NCBI GenBank assembly: GCA_963573305.1
Contig: OY754339.1
Span: 9,905,941 to 9,969,940, forward strand
Length of the DNA stretch: 64,000 nucleotides
From: Pyrrhosoma nymphula
Lineage: Eukaryota > Arthropoda > Insecta > Odonata > Coenagrionidae
Direction of reading: 5' to 3'
The notes beneath the pieces were generated by a model. It made no database searches. It had not been told where the DNA came from and was given only the letters and a program-made list of their open reading frames with translations. A program made the translations under genes and the position numbers. This document shows positions 1 to 11,670 of this stretch, in pieces. The number at the start of each line of letters is the position of its first letter. The stretch's first letter is position 1.

Positions 1-530
1 AAGCTCTAGCGTGGCGCACCTGTATAAATGTAGTACTTAGCTAACTCATTATTTATTATTCACATGTATAACAGTTGAGGTCGAGGAAAATATTTCAAAT
101 ATATACGAGCTTCCAAATAAAAAAAAATGTAAATATTAATGCCGTGCAACATCAAGCTGGAGATGAAAAGCAATTTTCAAACGGAATCTTTTATTGTCCT
201 CGCTCGCTTTGCTCCCATATGCCGTCAAACAAGGCTCCCGTGTCCCCCTCCCCCATACAAAAATCGATATTCTTTTGTGTCGCAACTCACCTGTCATTTT
301 CATATATAGGTACAGTCATAAACGAGCGCTCCAATTCTTTTTTTTATTCTTTAAATGCGTATTTTTGGTGGGGGGGGGGTACAGTGTGTAACGCATGAAT
401 ATAAAATGCTCTCTCAACCCACCCGTTTCCAACCCAGCAACGTACATGCCTCTATATACTTATGTGCTCCTCTCGATCTCTGATTTTCCACTCATTTTTT
501 TCCAATTTCTGAGTTCAACCGAGCAGACCA
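1..530. other. AT-rich sequence without recognised gene
   Basis: No coding region, RNA gene or element end is recognised. A run of ten G lies at 370-379. The open frames here are short and low in complexity. Confidence 0.5.
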
Positions 531-627
531 CTCCCTCTCTCTCTCCCTCCCTCTCTCTCCCTCCCTCTCTCTCCCTCCCTCTCTCTCCCTCCCTCTCTCT
601 CCCTCCCTCTCTCTCTCTCCCTCCCTT
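531..627. repeat. CT-rich microsatellite, 12 bp unit
   Basis: A pure pyrimidine tract made of repeats of CTCTCTCCCTCC with minor phase slips. It makes a spurious Ser/Pro/Leu open frame on the plus strand. The opposite strand is pure purine. Confidence 0.95.
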
Positions 628-719
628 GGGTTTTCATGAATCCACCCCTAAATATCCCGATCGTCCTCTTCCGTCGAAAAAACCTTTAAAAAATGAAAAT
701 TTACTTCCTCCCCCCCCCC

Positions 720-970
720 TGCCCTCCACAGTGCCTTACCGTGGATTTCAGTCTCCTGATGGTTTAGTGCTCTGAAACCACACCACCCCTCTCTGATATG
801 CACAAAACATTTTCTACATCTACATGACTTAAATGTTACTCGGGGTAACCTTGTTACCCCCCTTGGTAGTCTGAGAGTTAGCAAATTATTGTTTCGTTCA
901 GTTTTTGCCAAGATCTTGAACGTGGCAAGCCAGTGCTCAATCCACCTCGCCAATCATATCCCGGCGCCTC
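720..970 (-). repeat. tRNA-derived SINE, decayed
   Basis: Read on the minus strand, an A-box-like TGGCGAGGTGG (942-952) is followed about 30 bases later by a B-box-like GTTCAAGATC (about 911-921). This matches the split polymerase III promoter of tRNA-derived SINEs. The sequence TGGATTGAGCACTGGCTTGC between the boxes resembles D-arm to anticodon-arm sequence in such heads. The 3' boundary is not certain because no target-site duplication was found; 720 is an estimate. The 101-residue open frame across this region is a shadow. Confidence 0.45.
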
Positions 971-989
971 AGCGTAGAGAGGCAAAGGT

Positions 990-3900
990 GTTTATGTTTT
1001 TAGTTGGGTAACTATGATGAGTAGAGAATTGGAAGGCAATATGCGAACGAATTTAGAAAAAGGTCGATCTATATCAGCCTAAAAGGAATATCTCGTTCAC
1101 ACCAAAAATGGGACCCGTTACCTTTAGGGAACTGTAAGGACCACTTGCTTATGTGTGTTTTAATTAATGCCCGGAAAAATTCCGATCAGTGAGACCGATA
1201 TTGATAATTTCAATTCCGGCCTTATGAAGTTCAATCACCTGAGGCAAACGTTCTTCCAGTCAGATTGTTCTCAAATTTGCTCACCATGAGTACAAAATAC
1301 ACACTTGCTTTGAAATGAGATGAGTGGCACAGTATTTGCGTCACAAAGTGACAGTTACAGTCAACAGAGAAGCCATTTTAAGTGGAGTACCTTCAAATCC
1401 TTCCCAGGTTTCCATGTCGGCACCTGCGCGCCGATGGTGGCTCTAGCGTTTAGAGTTCGAGTTTTGCGTTTGAGGTGAGGAAAGGAAAGGGAAGGGACAC
1501 TTGCATAGTAGGTCAACATCACTGAGCATACATGGCAAACAAATTTCTTATCTCATCTCTGCCTTGAGGTAGTTCAACCGTGAAACGACTTAAATTTGAT
1601 TTCATTCTTCCTTAGGCTACTCTTGGAAAAACATATCCAACGTTTGTTATGAACAACAAAATTCTACCTTTCTACGCTATTTCTTTCGCTGGTGAAGATG
1701 AAATTTGATTGTGATTAATGCAAAAATGGGTGTAATATAGTAAAATTAATATTTCTCTACCTTGCGTTAATGCAATTCTCACGAAAATGTTTTTCCAATA
1801 GGTGATTTCTGCAAGCAAATAGGATGTTGCTAAAATTTATGAACATGTCTTTTTTGTTTTTCAGTTTTTAGTAGTTTTCAGGAAAAAATTTATTTAAACA
1901 TTATGCGCTGGAGTCAGCTCATATAGTAGGAAAAAGTAACCATGAAAAATATTTTCATATAAAAATGTGCATGTTTTGTATTTTAATATTGTTTTAGAAT
2001 AGGTAAGGGATGCCATCAGTGAGATTAGTAATTTGTTTTAGCTATGAAATCAAAATATTTGAATTCGGTGATTTTTTTACTTTGAGTCGCAGAGGGACAT
2101 CGTTAAGGTGGAAACTGAATCAACATTGTAATGTTTTGTTAGTTGAAGCTAAGCAGCACTGCTTGTACTTTGTACTGAAGTTTCCCGGGTCTATCCATAA
2201 GTATTAATCAAGCACTTACACCTTTTCCTAAAATCGACGAGGTACAGTTTCCTACTTATCGCCGTTCTCTAGTAAACCGTTGGACTAGTGTAACTCAAAA
2301 TGTGTAGCTCTCTCGCCTTGGGGTAATATTTAAATATTTATGTAGTATTTGCAGCATGAAGAAACTTCATGCCAAGGTCAATGCTCTGAGTCATACGACA
2401 ACAGAAGAAAATTGGAAATGGTAATAAAAAACTCTTCGTGAATTAGTTAGTCGTGAACATTTTCTTCGTATTTTGTGGTTGTAATATAAAGTTCTTTTTA
2501 AGTTCTTTTTAATTCATTTGATCATGTAATAGTGCACATGGCCTCTTGAAATAGTTGCCTGGTGGATAAATTGAACCAATTTAGGCAATGTGAGATCAAA
2601 TGTAGGAGTTCTGGGAAAGGTGTGTGAGGACGGGAATATGCTGGAGGATAGATATTATTTGCTGATTAGGGGTGAGGGGTAGGTAATGATAGAGGAGAGG
2701 ATGTTGGGTAAGAGGTGAGATGGAAGATTAAGTATCCGTATGAAAGATGGAGGGAGTAAGTCGCACCAATGATAAGAAAAAGGTTGTATGAAGAATTAAC
2801 GTTCTAGAAAATGAACATGCAGTGGTGCAGATGGTACTGCTTCTGTAACTGTCCAAGCCTACCATATTCGGTAACAATAAAAATTTGTTATATACACACA
2901 GGTAGGTAGGCGCACGTACGCATCGGCACCTCAGTACGTGTGTTTTTAAAAATTGCAATCGTAAATATCAATTCATACAATTGCCTATACCCGAGTTTGA
3001 GAAAAAACTACTGAGGCGGTTAACGATACCGTGGATTAAAAATCAGCAGTAGAGGATAGAACCTCGTGGCTATCGAGGCTGGAAAACGAATGCGTTACGT
3101 AAACACCAAAGTTCCTTTTTTCGGTCATCTAATTTACATCAATTTATTTAGTGATTTTAAAATCGTCGACTAATTTGTAAATCGTTTTTATTCAACAATA
3201 TTTAATCAGTAAATAAGTTCATCACGGTTTAATTACAGCACACAGCTGGAGTGGTGTTAGTATAATTTGGTTGGTTTAAAAAGTTTAAATTTATGTATTA
3301 CATTTTGATTTATTTAGTTATTTCACAAATGGCTGTTTTAAACAGACGGAGTTATGATAATTTTTTTCTAGTTAATATATATCCATAACACCATTTTCTT
3401 TCGGGGTATGCACAATCAAAATAGTTAAATAATTGGTAACAGACCTGTTAAGCTGGCCTTGCTTTAATAATTTCCGACACGCTGCCCTATTCTCGCTCAC
3501 ATCTTCGGACTCAGTTGCACTCATATACATTGCTTCGCGCCCTCTTGTCCTTAAGTCTCCAATTACTCTTTCCATCAAGAATATCTTCTACCACAAGGAA
3601 GAAGACCTAAGCTAATATGGGCAGCGAAAGCAATATTAGATTGGCCAATCAAGATACAGACATCGAATCGCAATTTGTCATTATCCCACGAGAGAAACCA
3701 AGTGAAACTCTACAGTTAAATTGTTAGTCCATCCTGATAGTCGCCCTGTTGTATGTGACAAGATGCTACACAACCAGCCATTTTGTAGCGCAAAGGTTGA
3801 CTGCAATGTTTCAACCCTTTGTCCGATCCTTTTATTTCTATTTATTGTACGCCAGGATCTTTGCCAATAAAACTCGATCGTTTCTAGGAGATGTCACCTC

Positions 3901-5018
3901 AGGGGGACCTCGCCGTTCAAGCCTTGGGACTGTACCCTCACCCCTTGTGTCCCCATCTTCTCTTTTAGAGCAACCCTTGCAGCATCCCTTCCCCCTCGAA
4001 AAGAGGCTGTCTCTCTTCTCCTCTTTGACTCGCCAACCGTGCTTCCACCCCAATCTCCAAACGCAAACAGCGTGTGAGACAATGTTTACCTTCCTTTGCG
4101 GCTGCGACCTCTCGCGGATGTGGCTCCGCCAGTTTTTGGAGCGGCGCGGGTTATAACCTCCGCCTTCAGGCCGAATGGATAGTTAGGTGATGGATGCGCC
4201 GCCATGGCTACGGCCGACTGATGTGTGCCAAAGGGTTCCAAAGGGGTGCAACCGGGGTGTAGAGTGGAGTGATGTACAGCGACTGTTGCGTTCTTGGATC
4301 TAATCCGGCTGTGAGGCAGCCTCGACTCGTGCTACCGGCTCTTAAAAGTGTCCCAAAGAAAATTAGATAGGATTGGGATTTTCCAGGGAATTATCTGTCT
4401 TCTCTAATGTTATAAAGTTTGTTCCACCTCTACTGTGTGAGTCAAAAGGAATGAAAAATTACTCCGTTTCGTTTCCATTATTTGTAATATAGTCATGTCA
4501 GTTATGACGAGCCTTATCTATAGAAAACAAAATTAAAAGGGAAATCATACAGATTAACGACGTAACAGATTAATACATTTCCATTAACACTTTTTCCAGT
4601 AAAAAGAGCCAAATTTAACGTCTTTTTAATCTAACTAACGTGTTTTGACTCCAGTTCCTGAAGTTGTTTTTTGTTAGTAACACAAATTCTAAGGTGGATT
4701 GGTGACTTAATTTTACAAACATTCAGTTTCATGGGGGTACTTGCTTCTTATACACAGTGTTTTGCAAAAGTGGCACTCGTTTGAATACAAATTTTCTAGT
4801 TTTCCCCATTTTTCACCTATTCTCTCATTTCTCACAATATGTTTTGTTTGTGAAAAGTGAATTTATTATTTATAGAGCTCAGAATTTCTGGAAGCATATT
4901 TATTTTCTTGCATAAACTCTAGCCATGAACCAGCCTTGGCTTGTCATACGGGCTCGGAAAAGGAGTTTGTCCGAGGATTTGATAGGATTGAGGGGTATAA
5001 GGGCATAACTTCTAATGT
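990..5018. other. Long stretch without recognised gene
   Basis: Mostly AT-rich sequence. A G-rich patch lies at about 2590-2760 and a GC-rich patch at about 3890-4350. Overlapping frames in the GC-rich patch are open on both strands, as expected of a composition bias rather than a gene. A 68-residue minus-strand frame at 3372-3578 was considered as LINE debris but could not be supported. Confidence 0.5.
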
Positions 5019-5022
5019 TTAA

Positions 5023-5654
5023 CCCGGGAGTGGTCGCTAAGCTACCTATCACGCGAGCGGTCGCGTGTGAGACTTTTTCTCACACTCAGATGTACCATTG
5101 ATTATCTATCATAGAGCGATTAGTGGCAATATATTACACTATATATAGATTTAATTTATTTCTCTAAATGTTTATTTGAAACAATGATTTCCACATATAC
5201 ACAATTGCTGATACAATTACGTAATCATTGCTAATTTACTGGCGATGTTATCATTGGGTATAAATGAAGAATATTACCATTCTCTTGAAGAAATATTTAT
5301 TTATTAGGATTTGCATTCTTATTACTCATAAATTTGCATTAAAATATCTGCTCTCCACGAAATGAATCAACTTTGCCCGCATGTTGCGAGAGTTAAACAC
5401 AGTGAGTGATACGAAAACACTAACGTCAGTGGTCGCGCGATGAGGAAAAGTCTCACACCTTGTAGCCGACGGTATCAGACATATCATTAGACAGCTGCGG
5501 ACACTTCATTTATAATTTTTGAGACGGTCGGTCAATAGGAAGAGATAAAAAGTCAGCTAGAAGGAAAGGAAACTTATTCTAACTCATGATTACAAAGTGA
5601 GCACAAGTTTAAATTTGGTGTGAGAGAAAATCTCATTGTGCTATCAATGGCGAG
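5023..5654 (+). mobile_element. piggyBac-like MITE, copy 1
   Basis: A 632 bp non-coding element flanked by TTAA at 5019-5022 and 5655-5658, the target duplication typical of piggyBac. The left end is CCCGGGAGTGGTCGC. The right end, reversed, begins CTCGCCATTGATAGC, so the inverted ends are imperfect. A nearly palindromic block GTGTGAGA ... TCTCACAC lies just inside the left end, with related blocks near 5431-5460 and 5620-5640. No transposase is encoded, so it would depend on an enzyme in trans. Two further copies are present at 6907 and 25953. Confidence 0.85.
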
Positions 5655-5658
5655 TTAA

Positions 5659-6906
5659 TTCTATTGATCCCTGGCAATAAACTCATTTGTTCCTCTGGAA
5701 ATATAGGCCAAAGTCTTTATAGTTTCACTCTTAATATTTTAATTCAATATCTTCAATGCCCTTGCAAACGAGGGGACCTTGTTTTGTAGGCACCAGACAA
5801 AACTCATGTCCATTTGGAAGAAATAAACGGAGAAAAACTTATTTAAAAAAATAGATTGAATCCAACGAAAGAGAGTCGTCGTAAGCACTATATACACGTC
5901 GTCTGATTTCTATCTGTGATAAACATAAATAATCTAGTTTATTCTATGCTAAATTCTATTTACTGCTATTCTTAATTCCATTTCAGTTACATTTTATATC
6001 CTATTTCATTTTAATATGATTTCTGGAAAGGTGTTCCTAAAGGCATGGGCTCAGGCAGTTGAGGTTACTTGATTACTTATCACCACGAGGGTCCGGATAC
6101 ATTTCCTGGAACATGAATAGATTCACTATGAAATTCCAATTCCTAATTTTCAGCCAATTCAAGGGAATTAAAAGTGCAGAATTTAAATCGCCAAAGGGGT
6201 CTAAATATTTATCCTTTGGTGCTTAAGTAAGATCTACTGGTTGGAATACGAGTATTACGTAGTTAGTGCAATTTAGATCGTATTTAGTGTCACAATGTGA
6301 TTACACAAACTTAAGTCACACCGATAAGGTAAATGCTGAAAGAAATAGCATTTTCTCTAAAAATAGTCGTATTAATAAGTGTTGTTCTCTTTCCACTGTT
6401 TTTCTGGGTGATATATTTTATATTCGTCTCTAAAATAGAATGAGTTAAAATAATTGAAACGATTTGGGCAAGACGTCCGCTAAATATTTCGGTACTCGTG
6501 TTCATTGCACTATCGCGATTGATTGGGCGCTTTCACTAAAAGAGAAATGGTGTCATATGAAATACCCGCATTGTCTGTTGTCAAAGTTGAGCGAACTGTG
6601 GTGGTTCCGCGGACATTAATTGACAGAACTTGTCGCTTTTCTGTCATTCCTTCTTCTCTATTCACACGGCCTTCACACGGCGCCTGCCGGGAAAGGAATG
6701 GTGCGTTCGACAGAGTAGTTGCGTACATCTCTGAGACCCCAGCTCAAAGCTGAAAAATCCGCAATGGCAGAGAGGAAAGCCGATCCTTTCATGGGTGCTA
6801 GGTAGAAAACACTTCTAGGTCTTCCTTCGGATAGGGCTTTAAGCTGTGGCTATAAATATTAATGTGTAAATTTGACGAAAAATGAAAAAAAATGTCTTTG
6901 TTTTCA
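5659..6906. other. AT-rich spacer between two MITE copies
   Basis: No gene is recognised. The part at about 6573-6690 is a diverged relative of sequence at about 7764-7880, on the far side of the second MITE copy. Confidence 0.5.
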
Positions 6907-7542
6907 CCCGGGAGTGGTCGCTAAGGCACTTATCACGCGAGCGGTCGCGTGTGAGACTTTTTCTCACACTCAGATGTACACCATTGATTATCTATCATAG
7001 AGCGTTTATTGGCAAAATATATTACACTATGTTTAGATTTAATTTATTTCTGTAAATGTTTATTTGAAACAATGATTTCCACAGATACACAATTACTGAT
7101 TCAATTACGTAATCATTGCTAATTTACTGGCAATGTTATCATTGGGTATAAATGAAGATTATTACCATTCTCTTGAAGAAATATTTATTTATGAGGATTT
7201 GCATTCTTATTACTCATAAATTTGCATTAAAATATCTGCTCTCCACGAAATGAATCAACTTTGCCCGCATGTTGCGAGAGTTAAACACAGTGAGTGATAC
7301 AAAAACACTAACGTCAGTGGTCGCGCGATGAGAAAAAGTCTCACACCTTGTATCCGACGGTACCAGACATATCATTACACAGCGGCGGACGCTTCATTTA
7401 TACTTTTTGAGACGGTCGGTCAATACGAAGAGATAAAAAGTCAGCTAGAAGGAATGGGAACTTATTCTAACTCATGATTACAAAGTGAGCACAAGTTTAA
7501 ATTTGGTGTGAGAGAAAATCTCATAGCGCGACCAATTGAGGG
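6907..7542 (+). mobile_element. piggyBac-like MITE, copy 2
   Basis: A 636 bp copy in the same orientation as copy 1 and similar along its whole length. The right flank is an intact TTAA (7543-7546). The left flank is TTCA (6903-6906), so one base of the target duplication appears to have mutated. Its right end, CCTCAATTGGTCGCGC when reversed, is closer to the left end than that of copy 1. No coding capacity. Confidence 0.85.
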
Positions 7543-7749
7543 TTAATTTATTCCCTGTTTGAAAAGAAATAACTGAATCTACAACCTACTCTTGAGTGCA
7601 AAGGTGAAGTACCTCTTAACCTAAGAAGTTGAATGACAATTAAAAGTTACTCATATATATATTCTTCTAGCCTTCACTCGTTTATTGTCAAATTTCATGG
7701 AGAGTTTAAAGATATGCGAGGGTGGGTGTCGAAGAAGCAGACCACCGAG

Positions 7750-8720
7750 AGTGTCTCGACACAGCCTGTTGTCAAAGCCGATAGAATCGTGGCGGTGGCG
7801 TGTGTGTGTGTGTGGGTTTTGGTTCCTCGAAACCTGTCGCTTTTCCGTCAGTCCTCTTCTCCCCAGCCTCCGTGTGATCCCCCTCCCATCTGTCCTTCCC
7901 TCCCTATCCCCACTCCTCTCCTCCACATACCTCCTCTCCCCACCCCCCTCCCCGCCCTTCAGGGACCACTCGTGAGTGCATCCAGCTTTGTGACTACTCC
8001 CGTCCTAGTGTTCCCCGATTCCCCCGTGGCGCGGTCGACTGTACTTCACCCCCTCCCGTACACTTCTCCAGGGACACGCCCACCCCGACCTCTCAAACGA
8101 TCCCCTTCCTACCACATCTAACCCCGAACCACCTCCCCTTCCCCATTCCCTCCCCCCTCAATCCCCGCGACTGCTGTTTTTGTGTACGTTGCGCAAAGAA
8201 AACATTGCCTCCCTTTCCGTCGTCGAGGGTAAAATGTTTTGCCAACTGTCGAAACAAATTTCTCTCTCCTTACAACGGACGCCGAAAGGAAGGTTTTTTT
8301 TCTTCTATTTCTCCCTCACTCTCCTCTCCTTTTTCACTTCGTTTCTTTTCCTTCTTTCCCCCTTTTTTCATATTCGGCCATGGATTCGGTTGTGTGTGTG
8401 TTTGTGTGTAAGCGCGCACCCAAGACCAGATTTCGGATGGGGTATTGTCGAAGGCTGCCGCTCTTGATTAATTGTTGTTTACGGTCTTAATCCCAACAAT
8501 CTTCTTTCCTCTGCGACCGCGCCGGCCCTCCCCCCCCCCCCCCCCCCGTTTGTTATTTCTTCCACGAGGATTTGTTTATTGCCCCCCGTGTTGTGCCCCA
8601 GTGTGTGAAGAGTCCCATGCCGGGTTTACCATGTTAGCGGCGGAAAAGAGTGGCCTCATGTTTCCCCTTAAATTCTGCGCGCTTGGGGAGAGTGTGTGCG
8701 GGTGTAAGCTTCTGCGGTGG
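7750..8720. other. GC- and pyrimidine-rich patch
   Basis: Plus-strand pyrimidine-rich sequence with a GT run near 7800-7816, a second GT-rich tract near 8391-8410 and a run of eighteen C at 8530-8547. Several frames are open on both strands because stop codons are scarce at this composition. None has a recognised domain. It could be an untranslated exon or a CpG-rich regulatory region, but nothing here decides that. Confidence 0.4.
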
Positions 8721-11514
8721 AATATTATCCCGCAGCACTTAAATAATTTTGTGGGAAAGGGATTAAAATTACCTCGTTCATATCAATTGATTGGATTAGT
8801 CATTACATTGTGGAAACGACGCATATTCATATTAATTGAACGAACGATTTTAATTACTGAGGTAAACTCTTTGATGCTACAGACATCATGGTTTAAGAAT
8901 CTTGGATATCACCAAGCAGGTGGTGTGGTGTTGGCAAAGTTCTTTACATTCTTTGTTGACTGCCCGACTAACCATCTTCTTCCACGTATTTGCTACTTTT
9001 TCATCGCTTAGAGGCATAATGATTGATCCGACAGATAATATCTAATAAAATATTCTTCGGTCATGTTACTCTCATTTGCGCTCAATAAATATTTTTGAGG
9101 CCAGCGTATTACTTGCGGGTTAAACGATTCCGTTGAAACTAATAGACTTGTGAAACTCATACGTTGAAAACAGTGACCCCACAGTGTTCAAAATTAAATC
9201 ATTTTATATATACAGTCTAAGGCAGGTCAAAATATTCAATATATTATAGCTAAAAGCCGTAGAATGTGAAAATTAGGTAATAAAAGGTAACACTCTTTGA
9301 TATTCTGTGCTTAGTGAGGACTACTGTTTACAAAAATCCGTAAGTATATAGACAAGCATTATAGCTAGCGAGGAAGGTCCGAATTCCTTCGTAATAATTC
9401 ATAATTTCGCTTATTAGCGCGAATATCGATCACAGGTTACTTTCCATCCTCATCGCTTAGCGAAGGGATGGGGGATTATTTTAAATAAGAGAGGATGCAG
9501 AACATCATTGACGTTCTGTTGGTGGCAACTTTTCATTGTCTCCCATTTACTTAAATCTTTTATTTTAGGTAGCACTTCATAGCATATATTGCAATGAGTA
9601 CGTTTCTAATTTGCAGTATAGGTTGCCCAGATTATTTTGTCTTATTAAAAATATGCAAATATAAACTTTATGGATGGATGCTTTCTCCACTTGATTCCAA
9701 TGATATTCTTTGTGGACGAAGGATCCCATTGAGACAGTTTGAATGAGTAACGGTACAGAAATAAAAATATGAAAAATGATCGGTTAGAGGAAAATATTGC
9801 TGGAGGAATTTCGTGACGATAACTATGAAATGTGAGTTACTTTCCAAATGAGTTTGAAAAATTTGTGCGCAAGAATTAGTGGTGAATTATGTTACATTTT
9901 TAATGAATAAATTTTGAGTCTTTGCTTAACTCTTACAGCATAGTTATGGTTAGTTCAAGACACTGAATTTTAATAATTACAATGAAGAGGGCTTTGAAAT
10001 AATTTTATTACGTTCACGTTTTAGAATAAGGTTGTTTGGGAAAATTTTGTGCGGCTGAAAAAACTTGAAATTAGTGGAAAAGATATATTTAGGAGAATTT
10101 TGCACAAAAATTACTAATGAAAATAGTTGTCAGTGAGAATATTGCTTCTAAAAAAAATCAATAACGCTTACCTTACTCATGGAATGAATGGATAGAGTTG
10201 GAGGATAATAAAAGGATAAACAAGCTTGTTTGGAAAGCTAATTGGCTGTGTTAAAAACGGTAGCAGCAGTAAGAAGAATTTGAGGCAGTTGATCATTGAT
10301 TATTTATTCAAAGAGATTAAACATGAGAAAGTAATGAAGATATGGAATGCGATTTAGGCTACATTGATTGTATTTTTAGCGACAATCACAAAGAGGTAGT
10401 TATGAAAAAAAACAGTTGACAAATCAGTGATAGTTATGAAAAAACAGTTGAAAAATCCGTGATAATAGATTGTTAAAATTTTTGTTTTCAATTACGAGGA
10501 ATGATTGGACGTTCGTTAAATCACCTTTGGACCTTTTTTAAAACAACATTCACATTCTTTCTCAAATAGTTCGAACAAATAGTACAGATTTAGTTTTTTT
10601 TATGTCAGTGCTACTGATTTCTCTATTTCTGGGCGTACATTCACTGATGCGGGTGTTGATGTACTATTATTTGAATAAATATAGACTGGACATTGAATAT
10701 TCAATAGTAATTCTTTTAAGGAAAACGTTCTGTCTGGTTTATAGAAACATTCCAAATGAAAACCACAAGATTCTTGGATTTACCCACGGAATGTGTATTT
10801 AGAGCTGAGCGCCGATGGAAAAACTGTCGGCGGCGGACGCCGGCTTAACCGTTGTGTGTATACCCGGGTTTTCTAACACTAACGCATACCCGGGTACCCA
10901 AAAAGATTAGAAGTGAAATTAACAGTATCTACATTTGAAATATCTTTTGCTACTTTGTGCGTACTTCCAGCTGCACATCATTTGCTACTAAGTAAAGATA
11001 GAAGTGGGGGAGAATGCCCTTGCGGGGGGGGGACAAATAACAGGCCTACCAACTGCTCTTAAATCACTCTCTCACTCACTTTTAAACACTCGTCCCCTAG
11101 GCGTGCTTGTGGCCAGAATGGATAAAATATATTTCGTGCTAGATGAGCAATACACGGAAATTGGGATTTAACTTCCCCCTAAATTTCAAAATATCTCCCT
11201 CAACGTCCATTTCTGGGGTATCCACATAGCAAAAATATCCGACTCCCCCTCTATATGGAAATTCATCCGTGAGAGGGTAATAAGGCATGGGAGAGGGATT
11301 GGAGGGGAAAAGGAATACCTTTCCAATTCGCTGACGTTATTACAATTTCAATTAGAGAATTAAAAACGATATTTGTGAAAAAAACATAAAATGTGAGTTT
11401 TTTATTTGAATACTGTGAATAAGGCATAAGCATGCAATAAGTCGACATGAGTCTTTGAAGTTCCCTCAATCCGTTAATGCACCGTTAAGTGCCACTAATG
11501 AGAGAAGGCTATGT
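8721..11514. other. AT-rich stretch without recognised gene
   Basis: No coding region is supported. It contains a short direct duplication at 10397-10464 and a CCCGGG-containing motif pair near 10850-10900. Confidence 0.5.
10397..10464. repeat. 34 bp tandem duplication
   Basis: Two adjacent units begin TAGTTATGAAAAAA at 10397 and 10431 and both continue through CAGTTGA and AAATC to GTGA. They differ by a few substitutions and by A-run length. Confidence 0.8.
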
Positions 11515-11670
11515 CTCAAATAATGACTAGGTCAACTATGTTTAAATCCACACAGTTTCAACGCTACGGCGTAATCATCAGGTGCTTGATGATGACGTCG
11601 TAGCATTGAAACTATTTGTACCAATAAAATAATCTGTGGATTTAAACATAGCTGACCTAATCATTATTTG
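11515..11670. repeat. Penelope-type inverted pair (fold-back)
   Basis: The left arm (about 11515-11581) and right arm (about 11585-11670) are inverted copies: each carries TCAAATAATGA or its relative at the outer end, then ATGTTTAAATCCACA, then a GAAAC/GTTTC block and a CTGATGA-like core facing the centre. No coding sequence separates the arms. The plan matches the Penelope pseudo-LTR remnants at 34.4, 47.8 and 50.9 kb in this window. Confidence 0.7.
11548..11583 (-). ncRNA. Hammerhead-ribozyme-like core, left arm
   Basis: On the minus strand the canonical core CUGAUGA (complement of 11575-11581) is followed by a 4-bp hairpin ACGC/GCGU closed by CGUA, and then by GAAAC (complement of 11555-11559). 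This order matches hammerhead positions C3-A9, stem II and G12-A14. The stem III position reads ACUGUGUGG, so the palindrome seen in sister loci is lost and the cleavage site is doubtful. The right arm at 11585-11612 is more decayed (CUUGAUGA, mismatched hairpin, GAAAC). Sequence-based call; activity not shown. Confidence 0.55.

Noticed and set aside
3372..3578. 68-residue minus-strand frame with an Arg/Glu pattern like a LINE tail
   Set aside because: The resemblance (an ENRAA-x-RKLL-like segment) is too short and lacks the GRPR or RRW signature seen in the other fragments.
8472..9011. 179-residue plus-strand open frame
   Set aside because: It begins in a poly-proline stretch made by a run of eighteen C and continues without any recognised domain. 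Composition explains it.
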